From positions 1,240,001-1,304,000 of the forward strand of contig CBDCXQ010000001.1 in the NCBI GenBank assembly GCA_965223835.1: a DNA stretch of 64,000 nt, read 5' to 3'. This DNA is from CAVYXZ01 sp965223835 (lineage in GTDB: Bacteria > Chloroflexota > Anaerolineae > Aggregatilineales > Phototrophicaceae). Below are positions 42,517 through 52,285 of this stretch, piece by piece (the first letter of the stretch is position 1; every line of letters begins with the position of its first letter). The position numbers were made by a program, and so were the translations under genes. A model generated the notes under the pieces. It made no database searches. It was not told the DNA's origin and saw only the letters and a list, made by a program, of their open reading frames with translations.

Positions 42517-43675
42517 ACTGCGGATTCTCATCACCTTACTCTATTATTTTCCCCATCGTACCGGTTTAACCATCCATGTACAGCGTGTCGCCGAAGAACT
42601 CGCCCGGCGCGGTCATGATGTGACGGTGTTGACAGCCCGCTACAAACTGTCGCTGCCCCGTGATGAGGTCGTCCATAATGGGGTACGCATTGTGCGGTTG
42701 TGGACACCACCGATTGCGATCAGTCGCGGCATGATAATGCCGGCCTATCCCTGGGCGGCGTTAGGGTTATTGCTGCAACATGATATTGTGTGGGTGAATG
42801 TGCCTATGCTGGAAACGGCTTTGATTGCTGTGCTGGCACAGATGACAGGCCGCAACATTGTTGCCACGCATCATGGCGATTTGATTCTCCCGGAAGGGCG
42901 TTTGAACCAATTCATCGTCAATACCATGTTCCGATTTTACAAATTTATGATGCGGCGGACCAGGCGGTTGGTTGCGTATAGTCAAGATTATGCGGAATAC
43001 TCCTATTATATACAGCCGTTCCTGGATAAAGTCACCGTTATCTCGCCGCCGATTCATATGCCGTTACCGAATCCGACTCAGGTAGCGACATGGCGTGCTG
43101 AATGGTCGAATGATGGTGGACCGGTTATTGGTTTTGCCAGTCGGTTTGTCGAGGAAAAACGCCCCGATCTGTTATTGCAGGCGTTAGAAGTCGTGAACGA
43201 GACATACCCCAATGCTTGCCTGGTATTCGTCGGAGAATATCCCATCGAATATGAAAAAGATTTCTGGGAACGCCACCAGGACCTTGTGCGGAAATATCAC
43301 GATCAATTGGTGTTCCCCGGTATGATGAATGACGCTCAGGCGATGGCCGATTTTTACGCTGGGTGCGACGTGCTGGCCGTGACGAGTGATTCAGAATGTT
43401 TTGCGCTGGTGCAGGTGGAGGCGATGTTGAGTGGAACGCCGGTGGTGATGACCAACATCCCCGGCGGTCGCGTGCCCGTCCAGAAGTCGGGGATGGGTAA
43501 ACTGGCAACGGCTGGAGACTGGCGTTCAATTGGTCAGGCGCTGGTTGATGTGTTGCAAAATCCTGACCAGTATTTGAAGCCACGCGCCGAAATTGAGCGG
43601 ATGTTTGCCTTTGCTGAAACCGTCGATCAGTATGAAAGGGTTTTCCGTGAGCACGCCCAACGACCACCACGTTGA
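42494..43675 (+). CDS. Glycosyltransferase family 4 (GT-B) protein
   Basis: A 393-residue soluble GT-B enzyme. The N-terminal half opens with ILITLLYYFPHRTGLTIHVQRVAEELARRGHDVTVLT, the acceptor-domain Gly loop. The C-terminal half has VIGFASRFVEEKRPDLLLQALE and the GT4 retaining motif E-x7-E in SDSECFALVQVEAMLSGTPVV. It probably transfers a hexose from a nucleotide sugar to a lipid-linked acceptor at the inner face of the membrane. The gene starts inside the preceding one (23-base overlap) and is followed by an overlapping methyltransferase gene. Confidence 0.92.
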   Translation: MNGHKPDKLRILITLLYYFPHRTGLTIHVQRVAEELARRGHDVTVLTARYKLSLPRDEVVHNGVRIVRLWTPPIAISRGMIMPAYPWAALGLLLQHDIVWVNVPMLETALIAVLAQMTGRNIVATHHGDLILPEGRLNQFIVNTMFRFYKFMMRRTRRLVAYSQDYAEYSYYIQPFLDKVTVISPPIHMPLPNPTQVATWRAEWSNDGGPVIGFASRFVEEKRPDLLLQALEVVNETYPNACLVFVGEYPIEYEKDFWERHQDLVRKYHDQLVFPGMMNDAQAMADFYAGCDVLAVTSDSECFALVQVEAMLSGTPVVMTNIPGGRVPVQKSGMGKLATAGDWRSIGQALVDVLQNPDQYLKPRAEIERMFAFAETVDQYERVFREHAQRPPR

Positions 43676-44516
43676 TCCCCAGACCATTGCGCACATGACA
43701 CGCAATGAAGCGGATATGGCATTTAAGAAACGCGTCGCGACCATCTTCGAATGGATTGAGCCGCGACCCGATAGTTTGATTCTGGACATGCCGTGTGGGC
43801 GTGGTTTCTACCTGAACATGTTCCGCTATGTCAGCGACTGCCGGTTGGTAGGGGCTGATCTCGAGTGGGATGTGATGCAAAAAGCCCAGCGCAATATTGG
43901 GCACTTACCGGACATCATGTTGAATCATGCCAATATCTACGCCCTGCCGTACCCGGATAATACGTTTGACGGCGTGATTCTGTCCGAGGTGCTGGAACAT
44001 CTAGACGACGATGTTGTCGGCCTGCGCGAGGCGTACCGGGTGCTCAAACCGGGCGGTGTCGTGGCGATCACGGTGCCCAATGCCAATTATCCTTTCTGGT
44101 GGGACCCGATCAATAAAACGCTGGAGTCACTTTTTCATACTCATATCAATGACGGTCCGCTGGCAGGGATCTGGGCTAATCATGTGCGCCTGTACACGGC
44201 TGACGAGTTGCGCAAAAGCGTACTGGCAGCTAATTTTGTAATTGAAGCGGAACGGGCATTTACTCATCATGCCTTTCCGTTTATTCATAATCTGGTATAC
44301 GGATTGGGTAAACCGTTATTAGAATCGGGTGCGCTGCCGCAGGCGATGGCGAACGCTGCCGATCGTACAACCTTTGATAAAAATGAGGGCAACCTGTTGA
44401 ATCCGATTAATCTTGGATTGCGGATGTTTAATTATTTTGATCGCAAAAATGTGATGAACGAGCCGCCGGGACGGTCAACCGTCAATCTGGCGGTTAAGGG
44501 ACGCAAACCAGCGTAA
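43647..44516 (+). CDS. Class I SAM-dependent methyltransferase
   Basis: A methyltransferase of about 289 residues. Motif I is LILDMPCGRGFYLNMF, GADLEWDVM follows, and FDGVILSEVLEHLDDDVVGLREAYRVLKPGGVVAITVPN is the usual motif II/III block. The start is not certain: a GTG at 43647 has AAAGGG 6 bases upstream and gives MSTPNDHHVDPQ; an ATG at 43632 has none. Either overlaps the GT4 gene. The next gene shares one base with its stop (TAATG). In this context it probably methylates a sugar or lipid intermediate, which is inference. Confidence 0.88.
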   Translation: MSTPNDHHVDPQTIAHMTRNEADMAFKKRVATIFEWIEPRPDSLILDMPCGRGFYLNMFRYVSDCRLVGADLEWDVMQKAQRNIGHLPDIMLNHANIYALPYPDNTFDGVILSEVLEHLDDDVVGLREAYRVLKPGGVVAITVPNANYPFWWDPINKTLESLFHTHINDGPLAGIWANHVRLYTADELRKSVLAANFVIEAERAFTHHAFPFIHNLVYGLGKPLLESGALPQAMANAADRTTFDKNEGNLLNPINLGLRMFNYFDRKNVMNEPPGRSTVNLAVKGRKPA

Positions 44517-46948
44517 TGGCTCAAGACACCAATTTTGATGAGACGCCAACCGCCAGCGTCACAGACTTTGAAGATCGTTCCCTGGCAGAAGTCGTTGGGC
44601 AATTGTGGCATGCACCGCGTTCAACCCTGCAAGCGCTGGTGCAGGTAACGAAAACGCCGCGTTATCGTCGTCCAGAACGGGTGATTCTTGCGCCTCGTCC
44701 ACAATCAATTGAGCCGCCACGCATTGCTGACACCGTCGCACAGCCACGCGTTGACGGGCGACTAGCCCGGCAGTTTGGCTTGCGGTTAGCCGCGCTCATT
44801 ATCGCCTGGTGGGGGACCGGAATTCTGGCGAATTCGCCAATTCGAACCGAGGAAATCGCGCTGCGGAATGGGTTGCCATTCCTCCTGGCTGGTTTTGGGT
44901 TGTGGATCGTCGCTGATGTCTATGGTGAATGGCCCGCCTTACAACGCTGGCTGAGACGTGAAGCGACGAATGGTGAGGATGAAGCTGCGTCTGAAGCTAA
45001 ACCAGCGACCCCACTTATCGGATTGAATCCTACGCGCCTGGTGCTGGCCGTGTTTGGTTTAGCTGCGAGCATCGTCACCCTGTTCGCCAATACGGATAAT
45101 CAGTTTACGACCATCGGTGTGATCGCATGGTTAGCGAGTATTTTATTATGGGTAGGGGCGCTCTCACCACCCAACGCTGGACCAGGTCGGTGGCTACAAA
45201 CGGTATTAACGCAACTTCGTGGTTGGCGATGGAACAATGGGACTTTGTGGGCGTTAGTAGCGATCCTGATTCTGGGGGCGGCCTTTCGCTTAGCCGACCT
45301 GGAAAACACGCCGCCGGAGATGACCAGCGATCATGTTGAAAAGATCATGGATTCCTTCGGCGTGCTGAACGGCCAACATAACATCTTCTTCGCCAACAAC
45401 GGTGGGCGCGAACCGTTTCAGATGTACACGATGGCGCTGGTTTCACAGGTGCCCGGTTTGGGTATGAATCACTTTACGCTCAAACTGCTGTCGGCGGTAG
45501 AAGGTTTGATCGCTATCGTGGTTTTATACTGGATGGGACGCGAGGTTGTCGGAAGTGAGAACCGGCAACTGGGCAATCTGACCGGTCTGGTACTGGCAGC
45601 ATTGGTCGCGGCCAGTTATTGGCACACCGGGTTGAGTCGGCTGGGCCTGCGGATTGTGTTGACAACCGCTGTGACGGGGGCACTGCTGGTGTTTCTGGCG
45701 CAGGCCATGCGTCATAATCGCCGTGAAGACTATATTAAAGCCGGGCTGGTGTTGGGTTTTGGCCTTTATACCTATCAAGCGGTGCGGATGCTGCCGGTGG
45801 TGATTATCGTTGGAGTAGGGCTGGCGTTTCTGTTCAATGCGCGGTCGTTGCGTGACCGGGGGCGCTATTTTCTGAACTTCGTGACGCTGGTGTTAATCGC
45901 GTTTGTGGTGTTTGTGCCATTGTTTAGCTATTCATTGCAATTCCCCGAAGATTTTTGGCGGCGTACATCCGGTCGTTTGCTGGGCGATGATGTCATCACG
46001 ACGACGGATGAAGCGGGCAATATCGTTGAGCGCCATGCGACAATCTCCGAACGGATTGAAGCCTTTAACGAGAATGTGCCGATTCTGGCGAACAATGTGC
46101 GCAATGCTCTGTTGATGTTTAATTGGAAAGGGGATGTCGCCTGGATTAATGGGTCGCCCAATGCCCCGACCATGGACACCTTCAGTGGTTCACTGTTGAT
46201 TATCGGGCTGGCGGCCTGGGCAGTGCGTATGGTGCGCCGACGTGATGTGTTCGACTGGTTGATCCCATTGGCACTAGTGATTATGCTGCTGCCGTCGGCG
46301 CTGGCGATTGCCTATCCGGTCGAAAATCCCAGCCATACCCGCACGAGTGGTGCCTTGCCCGCTGCTTATTTGATTGCGGCGTTACCCCTGGCGTTGCTAT
46401 CACAATCAGTCCTGCGGTTGGCACCCGGTCGGCGGGGACAGTTGATCGTAGTGGGCATGGTGACGCTGATCGTCTTGGGGTCATATACCCCTAATACCCG
46501 CACCTATTTTGTCGATCACGTGAACGCCTATATCGGGGCCTCGCTGCCGCACTCTGAAGCCGGGCGGGTTTTACGTGGCTTTGCCGAAAGTGATGGCACC
46601 TATGGCAATGCGTTCCTGGTTGGGTTTCCCCATTGGTGGGATCATCGGGCGGTCGGGATTGCAGGGGGTAAACCGGATTGGCCGAATGGTGTTGTGTCGT
46701 TGAATCAACTTAAAACAATGATGGTGTCTGCTATCAACAAAGTTGATGATTTTCGCCTTGATGTCGAGCGTGATCTATTATTTTTTGTCTCGGTAGACGA
46801 TGTGGATGGTCTGGCGTGGCTTGAGAACCAGTTCCCGGATGGGCGGGCGACCCTGCGCCAGAGCTATCAGTATGACGACCAATATATGTTGTATCGGGTC
46901 CCGGCGCTAGGTGAAGCAGGTTTTAATGAGTTTGTGCAGAGCGAATAA
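44516..46948 (+). CDS. GT39-like polytopic membrane protein, 810 aa
   Basis: Residues 1-80 are soluble and proline/arginine-rich. Two helices (about 88-130) and another pair (about 170-225) precede the transferase core from about residue 245. The core has LADLENTPPEMTSDHVEKIMDSFGVLNGQHNIFFANNGGREPFQMYTMALVSQV as the first extracytoplasmic loop, SYWHTGLSRLGLRIVLTTAVTGALLVFLAQA and FGLYTYQAVRMLPVVIIV, matching PMT_2-like proteins. About 580-700 hold more helices and 700-810 an extracytoplasmic tail. Its first codon is fused to the preceding stop. Probably a polyprenyl-phosphosugar-dependent transferase; acceptor unknown. Confidence 0.72.
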   Translation: MAQDTNFDETPTASVTDFEDRSLAEVVGQLWHAPRSTLQALVQVTKTPRYRRPERVILAPRPQSIEPPRIADTVAQPRVDGRLARQFGLRLAALIIAWWGTGILANSPIRTEEIALRNGLPFLLAGFGLWIVADVYGEWPALQRWLRREATNGEDEAASEAKPATPLIGLNPTRLVLAVFGLAASIVTLFANTDNQFTTIGVIAWLASILLWVGALSPPNAGPGRWLQTVLTQLRGWRWNNGTLWALVAILILGAAFRLADLENTPPEMTSDHVEKIMDSFGVLNGQHNIFFANNGGREPFQMYTMALVSQVPGLGMNHFTLKLLSAVEGLIAIVVLYWMGREVVGSENRQLGNLTGLVLAALVAASYWHTGLSRLGLRIVLTTAVTGALLVFLAQAMRHNRREDYIKAGLVLGFGLYTYQAVRMLPVVIIVGVGLAFLFNARSLRDRGRYFLNFVTLVLIAFVVFVPLFSYSLQFPEDFWRRTSGRLLGDDVITTTDEAGNIVERHATISERIEAFNENVPILANNVRNALLMFNWKGDVAWINGSPNAPTMDTFSGSLLIIGLAAWAVRMVRRRDVFDWLIPLALVIMLLPSALAIAYPVENPSHTRTSGALPAAYLIAALPLALLSQSVLRLAPGRRGQLIVVGMVTLIVLGSYTPNTRTYFVDHVNAYIGASLPHSEAGRVLRGFAESDGTYGNAFLVGFPHWWDHRAVGIAGGKPDWPNGVVSLNQLKTMMVSAINKVDDFRLDVERDLLFFVSVDDVDGLAWLENQFPDGRATLRQSYQYDDQYMLYRVPALGEAGFNEFVQSE

Positions 46949-47017
46949 TTGATAATGAGGAAACGTGGGGCTGCAAGTGTATATTATCTGGATTATGTGA
47001 TGACTGGTTTATCGTAA

Positions 47018-50000
47018 ATGGTTGAATATCAAGCGCCGACCCGGTTTCCCACCACAATTCAACGACGGCTCAGCCTGACGCACAGTGATGTGCTGGTGGG
47101 CGTACTGCTGGTGCTGGTCATGTTGACCGGTGGTTATTTTCGCTTTGTCGGCTTGAACTGGGATGATTTTACACATCTGCACCCGGACGAACGCTTCCTG
47201 ACAGATGTCGCTTCCTCGATTGGGGCTGGCGGGATTCGCTCCTCAATACCCGGCGGGTCGGTTGAACAACAGGCGCAGATCAACCGCTGTCAGTCGCTGT
47301 ATCCCGCAACCAATGGTGTTGGTCCCTATTTTGATGCTGACTGTTCGACCCGCAATCCGCATAATGTGGGCAAGGGCCTGTACGTCTATGGTACGTTGCC
47401 GTTGTTCGCGGCCCGGACATGGGGCGATTTTCTGGTCAGTGTGACCGGCAACACCTCGTTGAACACTTATAGCGGCGTGCATCTGGCGTGGCGCAGCCTG
47501 TCGGCAGCGGCGGAGATGGCCGTCATTTTGATCGTTTTTTTCATTGGCTTTGAACTGCACAATAAGTGGGTTGGGTTGCTGGCGGCGGCGCTGTATTCGG
47601 CGGCGGTGTTCTCGATTCAACTGGCGCATTTTGGTACGGCAGATGCGCCTGGCAATTTCTTTGCGGCGCTGGCGATTCTGTTCGCGGTGCGGGTGCAACT
47701 GCGGGGTCAACTGGCCGATTATGGGCTGTTTGGCCTGGTGTTTGGGTGTGCGCTCGCCTCGCGGGTGAATATCGCGCCCATCGGTGGCCTGATCGCGCTG
47801 GCGGCCATGCTGCGCTGCTTACCGGTGCTGGATTGGCGGGTCGCAGGCCGGGAACGCTGGCGCTTGTTGTGGGATAACAGTCTGGGCATGGGGCTGGCGG
47901 TGGTGTTCACGCTGGTGACATTCCGCATTTTTAATCCCTATACCTTTATGGGGCCGGGTATTCTGGGGCTGGTGCCCAATGAGCGCTGGTTTGCCAATAT
48001 TGCGGAAGCGCAGCGGTTGGTGAGCGGCGCGGCGGAAATGCCACCCAACTGGCAGTGGGCGGGCCGCACCCCCTATCTGTTCGCGTTGAATAATATGCTG
48101 CTCTGGGGTATGGGGCTGGGGCTGGGCCTAACAGGGCTGATTGGCTGGGTCTGGTCTGGCTGGCGGCTGGTGCGTGGGCGGACCGGCGCAGTGCGTAACT
48201 TGCTGCCGTTTGTCTGGTTCCTGGTGTATTTTGGCTGGTTGGGGCGCAACTGGGTGGCAACCATGCGCTACTTCTTACCACTGTACCCCGTATTGGCTTT
48301 GCTAGCAGCCTGGCTGTTGTTTGAACTGATTCGGCGCGCTAATGGTCAGTTATTGCGACGTGCTTTGGCAATTGGTCTGACGGTGCTGGTCGTCGGGTTC
48401 ACGTATCTGTGGGCTGCGATGTTTACCAATGTCTATCGTAACCAGTTGACGCGAGTGCAGGCCAGTCACTGGTTCTGGGAGCAGGCTCCATCCGATTTTG
48501 CCATGCGTATCGATGGCGTTGGCGATCAGGTGCCGCTGGTCAATATCGCGGTCCAGAATGGTTTTGGCGATCCTGATGAACTCGTTGGTCAGGCTTCCGT
48601 CTTTTTTGATGGCTTACAATTCGAACAGAACTTTACGGCTCCGGCCACGGGCACGGTAACGAGTGTTCATGCGCCGCACCTCGGCGATCCTGAAGATGAC
48701 CCGGATGCTGAGACATTGCAAATAACGATCTATGATGAGGCGACAACGGCGCAACTGGCGACGGCGCAGCTTGAAACCAATTTGAGTCGCGCCAATCATC
48801 TTTTGGGCGATGCCTATGATTTATTATTAGACCCCCCGCTGCAACTGGTTGAGGGCAAGGTTTACCGCTTCCGGGCTGAGGTGGTCGGCGGCGGCCCGGT
48901 CATCAGTGGCGGCTCGGTCGTTTCGCATGAGGGCGCGTGGGATGATCCCATTCCCTATACGGTGTGTACCTTGCCAGAAGACCTTTCCGTTGCCGATGAT
49001 CTACCACCGGGGTTGCTGAGCGCCAGCCGTTGCAATGGCCGCAACGCGTGGGGATCGCTCCTGGTTGGGTACGACTTGCGGTTGGCGATTGAAGATGTAC
49101 CGGAAAAACGTGATTGGATGTTGCGCGTTTTGCGCGATAGCGATTATCTCACGATTAGCAGTAATCGTTTCTACGATACCCAAAACCGGATTGCCGCACG
49201 CTGGCCGATGACTAACGGTTATTACGACAAACTCTTTGCGGGTGAGCTGGGCTTCGAGCTGGTGGCGCTGTTCCAAGAGACTTTTGAACTGGGACCACTA
49301 CAGGTATCCGATCAACATTTGCCGATTTATGACAGCCCGGTCTGGTTAAATGAGTTTGAGGCGGAAGAAGCCTTCCATGTGTACGATCATCCGGTGGTCT
49401 TTGTTTATAAGAAACGCACTGATTACGATCACAGCGCAGTCGAAGCATTTTTCAATTCGTTCCCGTTGAATCGTCCGGGAGCGGTTGGCCCGACCGTTTT
49501 GGAAACCTGCCCGGAAATATTCCTGCGACCGGGTGGCGGTGGCTGTGATCCAACACTGGTGGATACGGAGACGTTATCGGCCTTGCAAAGCGCTGCAGCA
49601 CCGACGCAGTTGCTGCTGACGGACGAACGACGCGCGGTGCAGGTACAAAATGGCAGCTGGTTCACCCGCTTTGACCGGAACAGTACGATCAATACGCAAC
49701 CGTTCGTGACCATTGGTGGCTGGTGGCTGACGATCATGATCTTCGGTTGGCTGGCCTGGCCGTTGCTGTTTTTGCTGTTTCCGGCGATGGCGGACCGGGG
49801 TTTCGCGGTAGCAAAGTTGACCGGTTTGGTGCTGGTTGGGTGGGTTGCCTGGGTTGCGGCGAGTGTACAGGTGCCGCTGTGGTCACAGACTGGCATTCTG
49901 GCGCTGATGATCGGGCTGGCGCTGCTCAGTGTCGTGCTCGTTTTTCGGCAACATGCGGTGTTTGGGCGCTATATCCGGCGCTACTGGCGGCGTTTGGTCC

Positions 50001-52285
50001 TCATCGAAGTGATTACGCTGCTGGCATTCCTGGGTTTCTTGGGTATTCGTCTGACCAATCCTGATCTGTGGCATCCCTCATTTGGTGGCGAGAAGCCGAT
50101 GGACTTCGCCTATTTCAATGGGGTGCTACGCAGCACGATCTTCCCAGCAACAGATCCTTGGTATGCGGGTGGCTTCATTAACTATTACTATTTTGGCTTT
50201 GTGATCGTCGGCACGCCGGTCTTATTGCTGGGCATGGTTCCCTCCATTGCCTATAACATGATCCTGCCGACGCTGTTCGCTCTGACAGGTATTGGGGCCT
50301 TCGCGGTGGCCTTTAATATTGTGGCCCACTGGCAAGAACGGCGTGAAACCGTCATTGATGAACCCGGTGATAAGCCGGGGATGCGGCGACTGGGCAACCC
50401 CTGGATGGCCGGGATTGCGGCATTGCTGTTGGCGGTTGTATTGGGCAACCTGGATACACCGCGCGTTTTTGGCACAGGGTTGGCGACGCTGGGTGGATAT
50501 GAACAACCGCAGAGCCTGGCCGACTTCCTTATCCTTGATTATCAGCAGGAAAATGGCTTTACCCCGGACCCATCGGCGGAGTTTGCCCTCCGGCAACGGG
50601 CCGACGAAAATCGGCTATCCGACCGACTGCGCTACGAAGTCAATAATTCTGTTTCGCTGGTCAATGGTTTGGTCAACGGCTTGAGTCGTATGTTACAGGG
50701 TCAGCCGTTACCCATTGCCGCCAATCGCTGGTATTGGGCACCGACACGGGTGATCTCCGAGACGCCGGGGGTGGGGGGCAATGCCATTACCGAGATTCCG
50801 TTTTTTACCTTCCTGTATGGTGACTTACACGCGCATATGATCGCCATGCCCATGTTGTTGTTTATCATGGGTTTTGTGATGAATGAAGTGTTGCTGGCCG
50901 GGCAGGACAAGCGCAACTGGGTGATGCAATTACTGGCGCTGGCAGTCGGAGCGTTGATGACCGGCCTGCTGCGGGCGACGAACACGTGGGATTGGCCCAA
51001 TTTTACATTGCTGGCGGTGTTTGGGTTAATGCTGGCCTGGTGGCTGGCGTGGCAACAGATCAACCGGCGGTCAGTGACGAGCTTTGGGTTACGCGTTGGT
51101 GGTTTTGTCGTGCTGACGATTGCGCTGACGCTGCCCTATACCACCTGGTATGCGGCAATTTATGGCAGCATTGGCCCCTGGACCGGCGGTAAAACCCCGT
51201 TGTGGGCCTACTTTGATATTCATGGTCTGTTCCTGTTTCTGGTATTTTCATTGCTGGTGTGGGATACCGCCCGCTGGTTCCGCAGCGTTTATGTGCGTGA
51301 ATTGCGCGGGATGTGGCCGCTGCTGTTCGCATTGGGCATCGTCTTCCTGGCGATTCTGGTGGCGGCGGTTTTCCTGGCAATGATTGATTATCAGGTGGCG
51401 CTGGTGGCGATTCCGCTGCTGATCTGGATGGCGGTCTTATTTTTGCGACCGGGCCAGACGCGCCCGATGCAGTTTATACTCACACTGGCCGGGTTGGCTG
51501 TCGGCCTGACGCTCGGCGTGGAATTTTTAGTCCTGGACGGCGACATTGGACGGCAAAACACCGTCTTTAAATTCTATATTCAAGCATGGATGCTGTTTAG
51601 CGTGGTCGGTGGCGCAGCTTTTGCCTGGTTATTTGAAAGCTCGATTCGCTGGCGTCCGAGTTGGCGTAATCTCTGGTATGGATTGACTGTCGTACTCTTT
51701 ACAACTGCGGCGTTGTACCCGATCATGGCGACACGCGGGCGGGCAATTGATCGTATGGCCCCAGATACACCTTTCACACTGGATGGCATGGAATACATGA
51801 AATATGCCGCGCATGGTGAAAATGGTGAATACATTGAACTCAAAGACGATTATGATATGATCCGCTGGCTGCAAGACAATGTTGCGGGTGCCCCCACGAT
51901 TATCGAGGCGCAAAGCTGGCGTGAATACCTGTGGGGTGGTCGGGTGGCGATCTATACCGGGATGCCCTCGGTACTGGGTTGGCGCTTTCATCAAAGCCAG
52001 CAGCGCACCCTCAATAATATGGGCACCTTGATTAATCAGCGCCGGGCAAATGTCAATAGTTTCTATTCCACCCCGAGCATCGAAGAAGCCCAGGACATGA
52101 TCGACTTTTACGATATAAGCTATATCATTGTCGGCGGGCTGGAAAAAGCCTATTATCCACCGGTTGGGCTGGAAAAGTTCGATGAGATGGTGGCCCGCGA
52201 TCAGTTAGAAAAAGTTTATGAGCAAGGCGCAAACAGCGTTTATCGGGTGCTGGAGCGCACGCAGGTGGCACAGGCGGTTGATTAG
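47018..52285 (+). CDS. Giant fusion: GT39-like half joined to a YYY-domain (DUF2298) half
   Basis: A 1755-residue membrane protein. Residues about 20-480 are GT39-like with an acidic pair in LHPDERF (D57, E58) and an HLAWRSLSAAAEMAVILIVFFIG helix. About 500-880 are largely extracytoplasmic beta structure. From about residue 900 onward it repeats the layout of the next gene: GEKPMDFAYF, INYYYFG (Y1056-Y1058), a D-x-H-x-H motif D1269LHAH1273, R1512QNTVFKFY1520 and GRVAIYTGMPSVLGW. I recall the triple-Tyr domain as the Chloroflexota/archaeal YYY family (TIGR03662, DUF2298), function unknown. The following gene starts at the very next base after its stop. Confidence 0.82.
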   Translation: MVEYQAPTRFPTTIQRRLSLTHSDVLVGVLLVLVMLTGGYFRFVGLNWDDFTHLHPDERFLTDVASSIGAGGIRSSIPGGSVEQQAQINRCQSLYPATNGVGPYFDADCSTRNPHNVGKGLYVYGTLPLFAARTWGDFLVSVTGNTSLNTYSGVHLAWRSLSAAAEMAVILIVFFIGFELHNKWVGLLAAALYSAAVFSIQLAHFGTADAPGNFFAALAILFAVRVQLRGQLADYGLFGLVFGCALASRVNIAPIGGLIALAAMLRCLPVLDWRVAGRERWRLLWDNSLGMGLAVVFTLVTFRIFNPYTFMGPGILGLVPNERWFANIAEAQRLVSGAAEMPPNWQWAGRTPYLFALNNMLLWGMGLGLGLTGLIGWVWSGWRLVRGRTGAVRNLLPFVWFLVYFGWLGRNWVATMRYFLPLYPVLALLAAWLLFELIRRANGQLLRRALAIGLTVLVVGFTYLWAAMFTNVYRNQLTRVQASHWFWEQAPSDFAMRIDGVGDQVPLVNIAVQNGFGDPDELVGQASVFFDGLQFEQNFTAPATGTVTSVHAPHLGDPEDDPDAETLQITIYDEATTAQLATAQLETNLSRANHLLGDAYDLLLDPPLQLVEGKVYRFRAEVVGGGPVISGGSVVSHEGAWDDPIPYTVCTLPEDLSVADDLPPGLLSASRCNGRNAWGSLLVGYDLRLAIEDVPEKRDWMLRVLRDSDYLTISSNRFYDTQNRIAARWPMTNGYYDKLFAGELGFELVALFQETFELGPLQVSDQHLPIYDSPVWLNEFEAEEAFHVYDHPVVFVYKKRTDYDHSAVEAFFNSFPLNRPGAVGPTVLETCPEIFLRPGGGGCDPTLVDTETLSALQSAAAPTQLLLTDERRAVQVQNGSWFTRFDRNSTINTQPFVTIGGWWLTIMIFGWLAWPLLFLLFPAMADRGFAVAKLTGLVLVGWVAWVAASVQVPLWSQTGILALMIGLALLSVVLVFRQHAVFGRYIRRYWRRLVLIEVITLLAFLGFLGIRLTNPDLWHPSFGGEKPMDFAYFNGVLRSTIFPATDPWYAGGFINYYYFGFVIVGTPVLLLGMVPSIAYNMILPTLFALTGIGAFAVAFNIVAHWQERRETVIDEPGDKPGMRRLGNPWMAGIAALLLAVVLGNLDTPRVFGTGLATLGGYEQPQSLADFLILDYQQENGFTPDPSAEFALRQRADENRLSDRLRYEVNNSVSLVNGLVNGLSRMLQGQPLPIAANRWYWAPTRVISETPGVGGNAITEIPFFTFLYGDLHAHMIAMPMLLFIMGFVMNEVLLAGQDKRNWVMQLLALAVGALMTGLLRATNTWDWPNFTLLAVFGLMLAWWLAWQQINRRSVTSFGLRVGGFVVLTIALTLPYTTWYAAIYGSIGPWTGGKTPLWAYFDIHGLFLFLVFSLLVWDTARWFRSVYVRELRGMWPLLFALGIVFLAILVAAVFLAMIDYQVALVAIPLLIWMAVLFLRPGQTRPMQFILTLAGLAVGLTLGVEFLVLDGDIGRQNTVFKFYIQAWMLFSVVGGAAFAWLFESSIRWRPSWRNLWYGLTVVLFTTAALYPIMATRGRAIDRMAPDTPFTLDGMEYMKYAAHGENGEYIELKDDYDMIRWLQDNVAGAPTIIEAQSWREYLWGGRVAIYTGMPSVLGWRFHQSQQRTLNNMGTLINQRRANVNSFYSTPSIEEAQDMIDFYDISYIIVGGLEKAYYPPVGLEKFDEMVARDQLEKVYEQGANSVYRVLERTQVAQAVD

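Noticed and set aside
43125..43904. Minus-strand frame of 259 codons
   Set aside because: It lies across the end of the GT4 gene and the start of the methyltransferase gene, both strongly conserved on the plus strand; its Pro/Arg/Ser-rich text is typical of a shadow.
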